64,000 nucleotides of DNA from Hylemonella sp. (GTDB lineage Bacteria; Pseudomonadota; Gammaproteobacteria; Burkholderiales; Burkholderiaceae_C). The stretch's first letter is position 1. Each line of letters starts with the position of its first letter. This document shows, piece by piece, positions 1 through 8,803 of this stretch. The DNA is taken from assembly GCA_030680575.1 (NCBI GenBank), contig JAUXVI010000054.1:62001-126000 (forward strand), read 5' to 3'. The position numbers were made by a program, and so were the translations under genes. Below the pieces are notes generated by a model. That model was given only the letters and a program-made list of their open reading frames with translations. It had not been told where the DNA came from and did not search any database.

Positions 1-397
1 TCGGGCTTCAGCCCTTGATGGTCGTGCGCTGGCAGCTACTGATTTTGTAGCGCGCAACCTGTTCGAGATGACGCCTGAGTGGCTGGTGCAAGACGGCGTG
101 GCCGACAAGTGGCTGGTCGACCCACCGCGCGAAGGGGCCTTTGCCCTGGCCAAGGCGCTGGCCGATTTGCATCAGCAAAAGATCGATCCGTCAGCCAATC
201 CACCCACGGCGGGGGCCGCCGGCTGGACGCCGCCGCGACGTATTGTCTATGTGAGCTGCAACCCGGCGACGCTGGCGCGCGACGCGGGGCTGTTGGTGCA
301 TCAGGCGGGATATCGTTGCGTCGCGGCCGGTGTGGTCAACATGTTCCCGCACACGGCCCATGTGGAGAGCATGGCGGTGTTCGAACTGGACGCTTGA
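1..397 (+). CDS. rlmD: 23S rRNA (uracil-5-)-methyltransferase RlmD, 3' part
   Basis: The frame is open from base 2 to the stop at 395-397, so the gene enters from the left edge and only the C-terminal 131 codons are present. RlmD transfers a methyl group from S-adenosylmethionine to U1939 of 23S rRNA. The fragment carries the RlmD/TrmA-family motifs [19 protein letters not shown] (catalytic Cys) and the ending [10 protein letters not shown]. The first 50 bases are a copy of a dispersed two-hairpin repeat that is read through in frame (residues [16 protein letters not shown]) just before ARNLFEM. The N-terminal RNA-binding half is outside the window. Family assignment is secure. Confidence 0.93.
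   Translation, partial: RASALDGRALAATDFVARNLFEMTPEWLVQDGVADKWLVDPPREGAFALAKALADLHQQKIDPSANPPTAGAAGWTPPRRIVYVSCNPATLARDAGLLVHQAGYRCVAAGVVNMFPHTAHVESMAVFELDA
3..51 (+). repeat. 49-bp two-hairpin dispersed element, copy 1 (inside rlmD)
   Basis: It begins with the small inverted repeat GGGCTTCAGCCC (3-14) and ends with GCTACTGATTTTGTAGC (35-51), separated by 20 bases. The same architecture and exact 49-base length recur at 18005, 31595, 43630 and 48733. This copy is translated as part of rlmD without a stop. Confidence 0.75.
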
Positions 398-449
398 GGG
401 GAGCCGCAAACGGGTCAGTTCCGGCGTGAGCCGGCTGGCTGCGGCGGGC

Positions 450-842
450 TCAGAGTTTTTCTGAACTGGCCGATGTCTTGCCGCCGTTGCGAGGTTTTGC
501 CTCAGCGGTCTTTTCCTTGCCTTCGTCGACCGGCTTCTTGTCTTCGATGATTTCTTCTTTTTCGGCCACGGCCACGCCGACATTGGGGGCCTGGCCCTCG
601 ATCTTGTTGTCGCGCATGTACTGGTCCATCTCCTTCCAGCCATCGAAGACGGCGGTCTTGGAGGCCTTCTCGTTCAGGCGATAGCAGTCCTCAATGCCGC
701 GCAGGGCATGACGGCAGGCGCCGCCAATGGCCCTGGCATCCGCCTCGCGCTGGGCAATGCGCGGGTCGGGGCCCATGCCCGGAATGTCGCAAGCGGCAAG
801 CAGCAGGGCAAGGGCAGGGATGAGCAGGAGGCGCGGCGTCAT
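450..842 (-). CDS. Small lipoprotein of unknown function
   Basis: This 130-residue protein has a lipoprotein signal peptide (hydrophobic residues 5-17, lipobox LLAAC with the acylated Cys at 18). A cysteine-containing segment (GGACRHALRGIEDCYRL) and a WKEMDQYM motif follow, and the tail is rich in Lys and Glu. The middle part resembles a conserved hypothetical family of Burkholderiales that I cannot name. The two cysteines in residues 40-55 could form a disulphide in the periplasm. It lies downstream of the terminator of the Bax-inhibitor gene and convergent with rlmD, so it is probably transcribed alone. Confidence 0.75.
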   Translation of the reverse strand: MTPRLLLIPALALLLAACDIPGMGPDPRIAQREADARAIGGACRHALRGIEDCYRLNEKASKTAVFDGWKEMDQYMRDNKIEGQAPNVGVAVAEKEEIIEDKKPVDEGKEKTAEAKPRNGGKTSASSEKL

Positions 843-920
843 GGGGTATGCGGGTAGGCGTTACTGACTTTATCGGCAATTGGCGGCCCGGGTTGAGGGG
901 CTGCGGGAGGTTACGGATGA

Positions 921-944
921 AAAAAGGCCCGAAAGGGCCTTTTT
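921..944 (-). terminator. Rho-independent terminator after the Bax-inhibitor-1 gene
   Basis: A perfect stem AAAAAGGCCC/GGGCCTTTTT closes a GAAA tetraloop. Read on the minus strand it follows the stop codon at 965 by about 20 bases and ends in a T run. The symmetry would also let it stop plus-strand transcripts. Confidence 0.85.
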
Positions 945-964
945 AGAGTGGAGGCGGACGACGG

Positions 965-1666
965 TTAATCGCGTTCGCCACCGAAGATGCCCAGCAGGGC
1001 CAGCAGGCTCTGGAACACATTGACGATGTCCAGGTACAGGGCCAGCGTGGCGCTGATGTAGTTGGTCTCACCGCCGTCGATGATCTGCTTGATGTCGTAC
1101 AACATGTAGGCACTGAAGATGCCGATGGCCGCGACCGAGATGGCCAGCATGCCGGCGCTTGAACCCACGAAGATGTTGATGATGGAGCCCACCATCAGCA
1201 CGACGGCGCCCACCATCAGCCACTTGCCCATGCCGGAGAGGTCGCGTTTGATGACGCTGGCCAGGCTGGCCATGACGAAAAACACGCCAGCCGTGCCGCC
1301 GAAGGCCGTCATCACCAGATCGGTGCCGTTCTTGAAGCCGAGCACCATGGCGATCAGGCGCGACAGCATCAGGCCCATGAAGAAGGTGAAGCCCAGCAGC
1401 ACCGGCACGCCGGCTGCCGAGTTCTTGGTTTTCTCGATGGCGAAGATGAAACCGAAAGCGCCGGCCAGGAACACGATCAGGCCCAAACCGCCACTGAGCG
1501 ACTGGGTGATACCGGTGGCCACGCCGAGCCAAGCGCCCAGTACCGTCGGGATCAGGCTCAGGGCCAGCAGCCAGTAGGTGTTGCGCAGCACCTTGTTGCG
1601 CTGCGCCTGCGACATCGCATAGCCGAATCGGCCGGATGGCTCCATGGTGTGAACTTGGTCGTTCAT
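965..1666 (-). CDS. Bax inhibitor-1 (BI-1/YccA) family integral membrane protein
   Basis: This is an inner-membrane protein with about seven hydrophobic helices. The last helix contains a conserved aspartate pair region (LYLDIVNVFQSLLALLGIFGG) typical of the BI-1/YccA/YbhL family. E. coli YccA modulates the FtsH protease and other family members are proton-sensitive Ca2+ leak channels; the role here is inferred only from family. I chose the ATG at 1666 (MNDQVHTMEP) because AAGGAG lies eight bases upstream, whereas further upstream ATGs overlap that Shine-Dalgarno. The resulting protein has 233 residues. Confidence 0.88.
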   Translation of the reverse strand: MNDQVHTMEPSGRFGYAMSQAQRNKVLRNTYWLLALSLIPTVLGAWLGVATGITQSLSGGLGLIVFLAGAFGFIFAIEKTKNSAAGVPVLLGFTFFMGLMLSRLIAMVLGFKNGTDLVMTAFGGTAGVFFVMASLASVIKRDLSGMGKWLMVGAVVLMVGSIINIFVGSSAGMLAISVAAIGIFSAYMLYDIKQIIDGGETNYISATLALYLDIVNVFQSLLALLGIFGGERD

Positions 1667-1855
1667 ATCTGTCATCTCCTTCATAAGCTGCAAACAGCAG
1701 ATGTGGCCATTCTAGGACGATTCAAGCCGCAGCCTGCATATCACCACGCTTCTTGTGCATTTGGTCATGGCAGTTTTGCACCCAACCAGTCATGGCGGGC
1801 CGTTAACTGCCGCTATGCTTGCGGATTCTGTCAAATTTCCATTTCGAGTCCCACC

Positions 1856-2263
1856 ATGCAAAGCAAACCCGTACTCCAACTGTCCGATGTCAAATTGATG
1901 GCCGCCGCGGCTGAAGCCGAAGCGCTGAAGAACAACTGGGCGGTCAGCATTGCCATCGTTGACGATGGCGGCCATCTGCTGTGGCAGCAGCGCCTGGACG
2001 GCGCGCCGGCGATCTCGGCCCATATTGCGCCGGCCAAGGCGAACACCGCGGCGCTGGGGCGCCGCGAGAGCAAGGTGTACGAGGATGTCATCAACGGCGG
2101 CCGCTACTCCTTCCTGAGTGCGCCGGCCATCGAGGGCATGCTCGAAGGCGGCGTGCCGATCATGAAAGACGGCCAATGCCTGGGTGCGGTCGGCGTCAGC
2201 GGTGTGAAGTCGTCTGAAGACGCCCAGATTGCCCGTGCCGGTATTGCCGCCATCGGCCTGTAA
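1856..2263 (+). CDS. GlcG/HbpS family (DUF336) heme-binding-like protein
   Basis: This 135-residue protein matches the HbpS/GlcG (DUF336) family over its whole length, with the pattern SIAIVDDGGHLL near residues 25-36, then KANTAA and GGVPI...GAVGVSG. Members are small octameric proteins; HbpS binds heme and iron, and GlcG sits in glycolate loci. It has no signal peptide, so it should be cytoplasmic. I use the ATG at 1856 because the longer frame upstream has no family similarity. Its 3' end faces the hemP terminator, and the location beside tonB-exbBD-hemP fits a link to heme or iron, which is inference. Confidence 0.85.
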   Translation: MQSKPVLQLSDVKLMAAAAEAEALKNNWAVSIAIVDDGGHLLWQQRLDGAPAISAHIAPAKANTAALGRRESKVYEDVINGGRYSFLSAPAIEGMLEGGVPIMKDGQCLGAVGVSGVKSSEDAQIARAGIAAIGL

Positions 2264-2297
2264 AAAAATGGCCAGCCGGGGTTGCCCCTGGCTGGCA
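2264..2297 (-). terminator. Terminator of the tonB-exbB-exbD-hemP unit
   Basis: The GCCAGCC.GGG stem (one mismatch) is followed on the minus strand by seven T residues. It lies about 55 bases beyond the hemP stop, convergent with the DUF336 gene. Confidence 0.8.
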
Positions 2298-2351
2298 AAA
2301 ACGACCCTGGGACAAGGTACTTGCTCCCGGTCGCCCACGATCAGAAAAATA

Positions 2352-2555
2352 CTATTTGGTCAGGATCAGCTTGCCTTGGCGAGTTGCCTGCAGGCGGTAG
2401 AACTCACCGTTGTGGTTGATCGTGACCGATTTGCCGCCTTGCAGCAGGGTGGCGCTGTTGATGGCGGCCACGGTCGGCTGAGCCGCTTCGAGGGCGTCTG
2501 AGCTCGGCCCGCAGGAACGCGCGGCTGTCGGCTGAGGCACAGGGGGCGTGTTCAT
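2352..2555 (-). CDS. hemP: Hemin uptake protein HemP (HmuP-like)
   Basis: This 67-residue protein has the characteristic C-terminal half SVTINHNGEFYRLQATRQGK ending in LILTK. HemP/HmuP is a small cytoplasmic protein of heme-uptake loci; in Bradyrhizobium and Burkholderia it works with Fur-type control as an activator of heme-receptor genes. The start has AAGGA 11 bases upstream. It is last in the tonB-exbB-exbD unit, 15 bases after exbD, and should be co-transcribed from the Fur-controlled promoter near 4,520. The N-terminal 35 residues are low in conservation and contain a Cys-Gly-Pro. Confidence 0.9.
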   Translation of the reverse strand: MNTPPVPQPTAARSCGPSSDALEAAQPTVAAINSATLLQGGKSVTINHNGEFYRLQATRQGKLILTK

Positions 2556-2570
2556 TCTGAGCCGCGTCCT

Positions 2571-2981
<411 letters not shown>

Positions 2982-2992
2982 GGTTTGATCCT

Positions 2993-3703
2993 TCAGGCCT
3001 TCTTCATCGGAACAACCTTGGCATCGCCACCGCCGACACGTGCGCCGGTGACGAAGTAGGCATGCAGGTCATGCGCAAAGCTGTTGAGTGTGCCCAGAAT
3101 CGCCTTGTTGCCACGCACCAGTGCGTTGTAGCCCAGCACGGCGGGAATGGCCACGGCCAGGCCGAGTGCTGTCATGATCAGCGCCTCACCGATCGGGCCG
3201 GCCACCTTGTCGATGGTGGCCTGACCCGCCATGCCAATGCTCATGAGTGCGTGGTAGATGCCCCAGACCGTACCGAACAGGCCGACGAAGGGGGCGGTGG
3301 AGCCGACCGAGGCCAGGATGGCCAGGCCAGCCTGCAGGCGGGCGGTGCTGTGGTCGATGCTGTTGCGCAGGCAGCGTGTGACCCAGTCGCTCACATCCAG
3401 GCTGTCGTGCAGGTGGGCTTTGGTGTTGCGGTGGTGGGCGGAGGCTTCGCGTCCTTCTTCCGCCAGATTGCGGAAGGGGTTGTCGCTTTGCGCCCCGAGC
3501 TTGGTCAGGCCTTCGGCAAAGTCGGCGCTGTGCCAGAAGGCTTCGGCCTGCCGGGCCAGTTTCTTATAGCGCACGATGTCCAGTGCCTTCAGCACGATCA
3601 CCATCCACGAGGCCAGGGACATGCCCAGCAGCAGCAGGGCCACGAAGCGGGTGACCCAGTCACCCTGGGCCCAGACATTCATCAAGCCGAATTGCGATTC
3701 CAT
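2993..3703 (-). CDS. exbB: Biopolymer transport protein ExbB (MotA/TolQ/ExbB channel)
   Basis: This 236-residue protein has the three-helix ExbB topology: a helix at about 17-37, a cytoplasmic loop, then a paired helix region with GLAILASVGSTAPFVGLFGT, the family signature around residues 127-146. It forms the pentameric proton channel around ExbD that powers TonB. CTGGAG lies six bases before the ATG at 3703. The gene follows tonB by 23 bases and precedes exbD by 11. Confidence 0.96.
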   Translation of the reverse strand: MESQFGLMNVWAQGDWVTRFVALLLLGMSLASWMVIVLKALDIVRYKKLARQAEAFWHSADFAEGLTKLGAQSDNPFRNLAEEGREASAHHRNTKAHLHDSLDVSDWVTRCLRNSIDHSTARLQAGLAILASVGSTAPFVGLFGTVWGIYHALMSIGMAGQATIDKVAGPIGEALIMTALGLAVAIPAVLGYNALVRGNKAILGTLNSFAHDLHAYFVTGARVGGGDAKVVPMKKA

Positions 3704-3726
3704 AAATACTCCAGAGACTTCAAAAA

Positions 3727-4401
3727 TTATTCAAGGACAAAATTGATAGGAACGTTGAACCACATGGCCTCGGGCACGCCGCCGCGTTTACCCGGCACGT
3801 AGCGCCACTTGAGCACGGTGCTCAGCGCCGCCTGGTCCAGCCGGTCGTAACCGCTGGAGGTGCGGATTTCGGCCTGCTGGGCCGTGCCGTCGGTGCCAAT
3901 CAGAACGCGCACCACCACCTTGCCCTGCTCACCCATGCGCTTGCTCAAGACCGGATAAGGCGGTTTCGGGTTATTCAGGTAGGCCGCATCACTGGACGGC
4001 AGTTCAAGGCGAGGTGGCGCGGGCGGTCCCGGTGGGGCGGTGCTCACGGCTGCCGCCATGGCGGGGGCCGGCGGCTGCGGTGTGCTCACGCCCGCTGGGG
4101 CGGCCGGCGCCGGGGCGGGTGCCGGTGTTGCCACTGGCAGGGGGGCTGGCAGTGACTGGCGTTTTTGAGGCTGTGGCACTGCCGGTTTGGGGGCCGGCGG
4201 CTGAAGTTGTTCGCTTTTGGGCGCTGGCGGACTGATGAACTCGCTCAGCACTTCGGCGGGCACGATCACTTCCACAGCGCGCTGCAACAGCCCGCTTTGC
4301 AAGGCCCAGAGTGCTGCGATGTGGAACAGCACCACACTGGCGGCGATCACTAGGCGTCGGTTCATGAAGGATGGCGGGGCGTGGCGTTCTGACAAGGTCA
4401 T
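3727..4401 (-). CDS. tonB: Energy transducer TonB
   Basis: This 224-residue protein has an N-terminal membrane anchor (VIAASVVLFHIAALWAL), a long Pro/Ala-rich periplasm-spanning segment (about 55-130) and a C-terminal TonB domain with YLNNPKPPYPVLSKRMGEQG and ALSTVLKWRYVPGKR. It transmits energy from ExbBD to outer-membrane receptors such as the one encoded at 6455-8695. Neither the ATG at 4401 nor the internal ATG at 4365 (MNRRLV) has a clear Shine-Dalgarno, so the start is uncertain by 12 residues. A 25-codon ORF and a Fur-box-like operator precede it. Confidence 0.94.
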   Translation of the reverse strand: MTLSERHAPPSFMNRRLVIAASVVLFHIAALWALQSGLLQRAVEVIVPAEVLSEFISPPAPKSEQLQPPAPKPAVPQPQKRQSLPAPLPVATPAPAPAPAAPAGVSTPQPPAPAMAAAVSTAPPGPPAPPRLELPSSDAAYLNNPKPPYPVLSKRMGEQGKVVVRVLIGTDGTAQQAEIRTSSGYDRLDQAALSTVLKWRYVPGKRGGVPEAMWFNVPINFVLE

Positions 4402-4434
4402 ATTTTGGAGCGGCGGCCGTGCTGTGGGCGAGAC

Positions 4435-4512
4435 TTATTTCCGAAAAATCCAACAGGCCGAGAGGGCGACCAGGATCAGGCTGGCGATCATGGTAAGAAT
4501 CATCATGGACAT
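4435..4512 (-). CDS. Candidate 25-residue membrane peptide in the tonB leader
   Basis: ATG at 4510-4512 opens a 25-codon frame that reads as a single hydrophobic helix (MSMMILTMIASLILVALSAC, then WIFRK) and ends with TAA at 4435-4437, 33 bases before tonB. There is no Shine-Dalgarno; a TATAAT hexamer directly abuts the first ATG, so transcription could begin close to the second ATG (4506) and give a near-leaderless message. The C-terminal Arg-Lys after a membrane-length helix is typical of real small membrane proteins. Expression is not shown, and chance is possible. Confidence 0.4.
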   Translation of the reverse strand: MSMMILTMIASLILVALSACWIFRK

Positions 4513-4541
4513 ATTATAAATGAGAATAATTCGTATTTAAT
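4513..4541 (-). promoter_or_regulatory. Promoter and Fur-box-like operator of the tonB unit
   Basis: The 19 bases 4519-4537, read on the minus strand as AATACGAATTATTCTCATT, form an imperfect Fur-type palindrome and differ at only two positions from the box before the siderophore receptor (8804-8822). A TATAAT hexamer lies at 4513-4518 on the minus strand, so a bound repressor would cover the promoter spacer. No strong -35 is seen. Confidence 0.7.
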
Positions 4542-4581
4542 AAATATGAGGCAAATATTTGAAAACTCGCACTGGCCCGCG

Positions 4582-5706
4582 TCAATGGGCCGGAGGATAG
4601 AACAGGCTTGGACCAGCCTGATCCAGTTGACTGCATCCGCACAAGGCCATGGCGATTTCCAGTTCGTCACGCAGCAGTCGCAGGACATGGGCGACGCCGA
4701 CGGCGCCGGCATTGGCCAGCCCATAGATGTAAGGGCGTCCCAGCAGGACCGCATTGGCACCCAGTGCCATGGCTTTGAGCACATCGGTGCCGCGACGGAT
4801 ACCGCCATCCACCAAGATGGGCATGGCGCCCGCCAAAGCTTCGACGATATGGGGCAAGACGTGTGCCGTGGCGGCGGCCGTATCCAGCGTGCGCCCACCA
4901 TGGTTGGAGACGATGACGCCGCCCAGGCCGAGCCGGGCTGCTTGGCGCGCGTCATCTTCATGCAGCACGCCCTTGAGCAGAATGGGCAGTCGGGTTTGGG
5001 TCTGCAGCCACGCGACATCCTCCCAGGTCGGTGCATGACGCAGCAGGCCGTCAAACAGGGCGCTCTGGCCGGGGCCCAGCGTCACCCCAGGCGGCGGTGG
5101 CAGGCCGTCCAGGTTGACGGCGCGTACACCTGTCGGCAAGCGGAATCCGGCACGGCGTTCGCGGTCGCGCGCGCCGCTGGTGGGGGCGTCAACGGTGAGC
5201 ACCAGCGCCTCGTAGCCGGCAGCCTCCGCACGTCGCACCAGTTCACGCGTGAAGCCGCGGTCGTGCTGGATGTAAAGCTGGAACCACAAGGGGCCACGCC
5301 CGGGCTCCGGCAGCATGGCCTGTGCAATCACTTCCAACGGGAGGCTGGCCTGGGTGCTGAGCACCAGACCGGCACCCAGTGCCGCAGCAGCATGCGCTGT
5401 GGCCAGCTCACCATCGGGGTGGGCCATGGCCTGGTAGGCCACCGGCGCCAACAAAATAGGATGGGCCAGTGTGCGACCGAGCAATTGGACCCGGGTGTGA
5501 CCGCCGGCCAGTGGCTGTAGTACACGTGGCATCAGCTGCAGAGCGCTCCAGGCTTGCCGGTTGGCCTGCAGTGTCAGTTCGTCCGCGGCGCCGCCGCTGA
5601 AATACGCCCAGGCGTTGTCGTCCAGGCGCGTGCGGGCGTGCGTTTCGTGGTCGGCCAGGTTGACCACCTGGTCGGGAACGCGGGGGAGGGCTGGCATGGT
5701 GCTCAT
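4582..5706 (-). CDS. FMN-dependent alpha-hydroxy-acid oxidizing protein
   Basis: This 374-residue protein belongs to the FMN-dependent alpha-hydroxy-acid dehydrogenase family (lactate, glycolate and mandelate oxidising enzymes). Visible hallmarks are AYFSGGAADE near the N-terminus, QLYIQHDR, LVLTVDAPTSGARDRERR, the FMN-binding lysine in PILLKGVL, the catalytic histidine and arginine in VSNHGGRTLD, and LVDGGIRRGTDVLKA. The exact substrate cannot be told from sequence. The ATG at 5706 (MSTMPALP) is preferred because it follows the piuC stop by five bases; longer starts run into piuC. It is the third gene of a receptor-piuC-oxidase unit, so it is probably iron-regulated. Confidence 0.9.
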   Translation of the reverse strand: MSTMPALPRVPDQVVNLADHETHARTRLDDNAWAYFSGGAADELTLQANRQAWSALQLMPRVLQPLAGGHTRVQLLGRTLAHPILLAPVAYQAMAHPDGELATAHAAAALGAGLVLSTQASLPLEVIAQAMLPEPGRGPLWFQLYIQHDRGFTRELVRRAEAAGYEALVLTVDAPTSGARDRERRAGFRLPTGVRAVNLDGLPPPPGVTLGPGQSALFDGLLRHAPTWEDVAWLQTQTRLPILLKGVLHEDDARQAARLGLGGVIVSNHGGRTLDTAAATAHVLPHIVEALAGAMPILVDGGIRRGTDVLKAMALGANAVLLGRPYIYGLANAGAVGVAHVLRLLRDELEIAMALCGCSQLDQAGPSLFYPPAH

Positions 5707-5711
5707 GGGCT

Positions 5712-6395
5712 TCAGGTGTCGGCCCACATGCGCAGCAGGTTGTGGTAGGTGCCGGTCAGTGCGGTGGTCTCGGCACATTCACCGTGCTGCTGGCGCAGGC
5801 GCAGCAGGTTCATGTCGAGGTCGTAGAGCAGGCGGCGCTGCTCATCACTGCGCACCATGCTTTCAACCCAGAAAAAGCTGGCGAGGCGGTGGCCGCGGGT
5901 GACGGGCAGAACTTCGTGCAGGCTGGTGCTCGGGTAGAGCACCATGTCGCCGGCGGGCAGCTTGATGCGCTGATTGCCGTAGGTGTCGGCGATAGACAGT
6001 TCACCGCCGTCGTATTCGTCGGGGTTGGCCAGAAAGAGGGTGCAACTCACATCGGAGCGTACGCGCTGCTTGTCGCTGCGCGAGTGCATGACCGCGCCGT
6101 CGATGTGTTGGCCGTAGTAGTTGGCGTCGCCGCCATAGCGGTTGAACAAGGGGTTGAAGATCTTCTTCGGCAGGGCGGCCGAAAAGAAGATGGCATGACG
6201 GTTGAGCGCCTGCCGCACCAGTGTCTGCAGCGAACGTGCGGCTTCGCTGGTTTGCGGCAACTGCTCGTTGTTTTTGGCTTGCACGGCCTGTGGCCCTGCC
6301 GTGGCTCGCCCATCCAGCCACGAAGCCGCATCGAGAAGGGTGCGTGCCTGGTGCAGTTCTTCGGGCGATAGGACGTTTTTCAGATGAATCAGCAT
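5712..6395 (-). CDS. piuC: Fe(II)/2-oxoglutarate-dependent dioxygenase, PiuC/YbiX (PKHD-type)
   Basis: This 227-residue protein matches PiuC/YbiX along its length. The facial-triad metal ligands are visible in [12 protein letters not shown] (His and Asp) and [14 protein letters not shown] (second His, then the 2-oxoglutarate-binding Arg). PiuC genes commonly sit beside catecholate-siderophore receptors and are Fur-controlled; the physiological substrate is not established. The gene follows the receptor by 59 bases and precedes the FMN oxidase by five bases on the same strand, which supports one transcript. Confidence 0.93.
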   Translation of the reverse strand: MLIHLKNVLSPEELHQARTLLDAASWLDGRATAGPQAVQAKNNEQLPQTSEAARSLQTLVRQALNRHAIFFSAALPKKIFNPLFNRYGGDANYYGQHIDGAVMHSRSDKQRVRSDVSCTLFLANPDEYDGGELSIADTYGNQRIKLPAGDMVLYPSTSLHEVLPVTRGHRLASFFWVESMVRSDEQRRLLYDLDMNLLRLRQQHGECAETTALTGTYHNLLRMWADT

Positions 6396-6454
6396 GGCGG
6401 CGGCTTTGCTGGAGGGCTGGCGCGGGCCAGCCCCCGGGCGCTTTCCAGGTTGGG

Positions 6455-8695
6455 TTAGAACTGCACTTTCAGGGTCATCTGCACGGACTGCGGAGCACCG
6501 GGGCTGTAGAAGCCGCGGTACAGCGAGTCAGCATACAACTCGTTGGTGACGTTGGTGACATTCAGCTTGAGCGAGGTCATGTCGGTGATCATGTACTCGG
6601 CCATCAGGTCCAGTGTGGTGAAACTTTTGGCGCTGACGTGGCGCGCCCCTTCCGGGTTCTGCTTGTCGCGGTAATTGAGGCCGCCGCCGACGCGCAGTTT
6701 CGGTGTCAGGCGGTAGGTCGTCCACAGGCTGGCACTGTGCAGCGGTGTCAGGCCGGGGCGGTCGCCTTTGCCCTGGGCGCCGGTGCCATTGGCGGGGATG
6801 ACCACATTGCTCTCGTCAATCTTGGCCTCGGGGATCCAGGTCCAGGAGACAAAAGCATCCCACTTGGGCGTGATGCGTCCGGCAATGTCGATGTCCAGAC
6901 CGGCCGCATGGCGCTTGCCGGACAACAGTTGCTGCGTCGCGGCGGTGTCGGGGTCGGTGTTGCGCTCGTTGTATTTCTCCGAGTAGAACAGCGAGGTTGC
7001 GAGCATGAGGCGGCGCTCAAAGAGGTCGAACTTGCCGCCGACTTCGAGGTTGCGGCTTTCTTCCGGCGGGGTGTTGGCATCTTTGGCGCTCGGTCCCTGG
7101 ACTGCGTACTGGTAGACGTCACCCGAGGTGTTGAACGACGTGCCGTAAGACACATGGTAGGACGCCGAATCGCTCGGCTGGTACAGGGCGCCCAAGCGCG
7201 GACTCCAAAGTGAATCGGAGCGCGAGTTGCTCGCGCCGGCAGCCGTGTTGTAAGTGGCGTTGAAATTGTCGTTGCGCAGGCCGGCGATCAGCTTGACGGT
7301 GGGCGTCAGCTCCATGGTGTCCTGCACATACACCCCCAAGGTGCGAGCGTTGAACTTGTTCATGGGCGCATCGCCGCGCAGGTCGGGCCGTGTGTCGCCA
7401 TCGTTGGGCGTGCCGACCGTCGTGAAGAGACCGCTGGTGACACCTGCGAAGTTGTTGTTGCGCAGGGCATCTTCGTTGGACCAGTCAACCCCGGTGATGA
7501 TCTTGTGCTTCTTGCCCAGCCAGTTGAAGTCGTTGCTGTAGTCGCTTTGCAGCAGGGTCGTCGTGCTGATGCCGATACGTCCCTTCGGGTTGCGTTGCAG
7601 GCCCGTGCTGTCCGTGATGGCGGCGACTGACGTCGGGGCGGGCGCCCGGAAAACGACTTGGCTCGACCACAAGTCGCGCTCATAACGCCCGTGGCGCAAG
7701 GTGGTCTTGAGTTCGCCGCCGTCCGAGAAGCGGTGGACATGGTTCAGGGTGCCGTAGGTGGCTTTGCCCTTGTTGTAGTCGCTGGTCAGACCGTAGAAGT
7801 TCTTGGCATCCAGCTTGGTCTGGATTTCTCCGTTGCTGAGTATCCAGGGATGGTTGTAGTTGGGGCGGTTGTTGTACTCGAGATAGTACAGGCCGACCGA
7901 GAACTCGTCCGTCGTGCCGATGCCCCAGCGGTAGGTCGGGGCGATGCCCTTCTTGCTGACCTTGGCACCCCAGTTGTCGGCGTCATGCGTCATCACGTTC
8001 ATGCGCAGTGCTGCGTCGTCGCCGGTCTTGAGGTTGAAGTCGCCCGTGACGCGCAGTTCGTTGCCGGTCCCGACCGTGGTCTTGACCTCATGCGAATTCA
8101 TCAGGAAAGGCTTTTTGTTGACCTGATTGACCACGCCGCCGGTGGAGCCGCGGCCGAACAGCATGGAGGCCGAACCTTTCAGCACTTCCACCCGGTCGTA
8201 GTTGAAGGTGTCTCGTTCGTAAATCGAAGAGTCCCGCATGCCATCCACATAGATGTCGCCGGCTTGGACCAGCGAGAAGCCACGCAGGCGGATGTCCTCT
8301 TCGCCGGTTTCGCCGGCCTGGAAGGTCACACCCGCCGTGCTACGCAGTACCTCCTTGAAGTCATCAAGATTGCGGTCGTCCATCAGGCGTTCCGTGATCA
8401 CGGTGATGGATTGGGGGATGTCACGCAGTTTTTGCTTGCCTTTGCCGATTTCCGTTTCGGTGGCCCGCAGCGATGTCTTGGAGGCGGGCGTCTCGGCCGT
8501 TTCCTTCACTTCCACGGTGGCCAGTGTCTTGCCGCTTTCCGGTATGGCCTGCTGGGCGAACGCGTTCATGGAACCGGCCAGCAGCATGGCACCCAAGGGC
8601 AGCAGCGTCGAGGGTGCTATTGGTTTGATAGCGTTGGGCGCCGTAAAGACGGGACGGAAAGCCGATTTCTTGCTGATTTTTTTTCGTTTTGACAT
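6455..8695 (-). CDS. TonB-dependent siderophore receptor (Fiu/catecholate type)
   Basis: This 746-residue outer-membrane receptor shows a long signal peptide (lysine-rich start, hydrophobic core ending SMNAFA), a plug domain ([16 protein letters not shown], then [20 protein letters not shown]) and a 22-strand barrel ending in the aromatic VQMTLKVQF. It imports a ferric siderophore using TonB-ExbBD; association with piuC favours a catecholate. A Fur-box-like operator lies about 110 bases upstream. The signal-peptide region contains part of the dispersed two-hairpin repeat (8616-8632), read as NAIKPIA. The ligand is inferred from context only. Confidence 0.93.
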   Translation of the reverse strand: MSKRKKISKKSAFRPVFTAPNAIKPIAPSTLLPLGAMLLAGSMNAFAQQAIPESGKTLATVEVKETAETPASKTSLRATETEIGKGKQKLRDIPQSITVITERLMDDRNLDDFKEVLRSTAGVTFQAGETGEEDIRLRGFSLVQAGDIYVDGMRDSSIYERDTFNYDRVEVLKGSASMLFGRGSTGGVVNQVNKKPFLMNSHEVKTTVGTGNELRVTGDFNLKTGDDAALRMNVMTHDADNWGAKVSKKGIAPTYRWGIGTTDEFSVGLYYLEYNNRPNYNHPWILSNGEIQTKLDAKNFYGLTSDYNKGKATYGTLNHVHRFSDGGELKTTLRHGRYERDLWSSQVVFRAPAPTSVAAITDSTGLQRNPKGRIGISTTTLLQSDYSNDFNWLGKKHKIITGVDWSNEDALRNNNFAGVTSGLFTTVGTPNDGDTRPDLRGDAPMNKFNARTLGVYVQDTMELTPTVKLIAGLRNDNFNATYNTAAGASNSRSDSLWSPRLGALYQPSDSASYHVSYGTSFNTSGDVYQYAVQGPSAKDANTPPEESRNLEVGGKFDLFERRLMLATSLFYSEKYNERNTDPDTAATQQLLSGKRHAAGLDIDIAGRITPKWDAFVSWTWIPEAKIDESNVVIPANGTGAQGKGDRPGLTPLHSASLWTTYRLTPKLRVGGGLNYRDKQNPEGARHVSAKSFTTLDLMAEYMITDMTSLKLNVTNVTNELYADSLYRGFYSPGAPQSVQMTLKVQF
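8616..8632 (-). repeat. Partial copy of the dispersed element inside a receptor signal peptide
   Basis: The 17 bases GCTATTGGTTTGATAGC match the GCTA...TAGC hairpin half of the 49-bp element; the following bases (GTTGGGCGC) still resemble copies at 43630 and 48733, but the AGGGCT end is lost. It is translated as NAIKPIA between the charged start and the hydrophobic core of the signal peptide. Confidence 0.5.
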
Positions 8696-8803
8696 GGTTG
8701 TAGAGCCTTGGGTGGATGAAGGTGGCTGGCTACAACCGGGCGCAATTCAAAACTGCGTGGCATGGCTTGCTGCGTGAAAAGTAAAGTAAAGAAATTATAC
8801 ACA

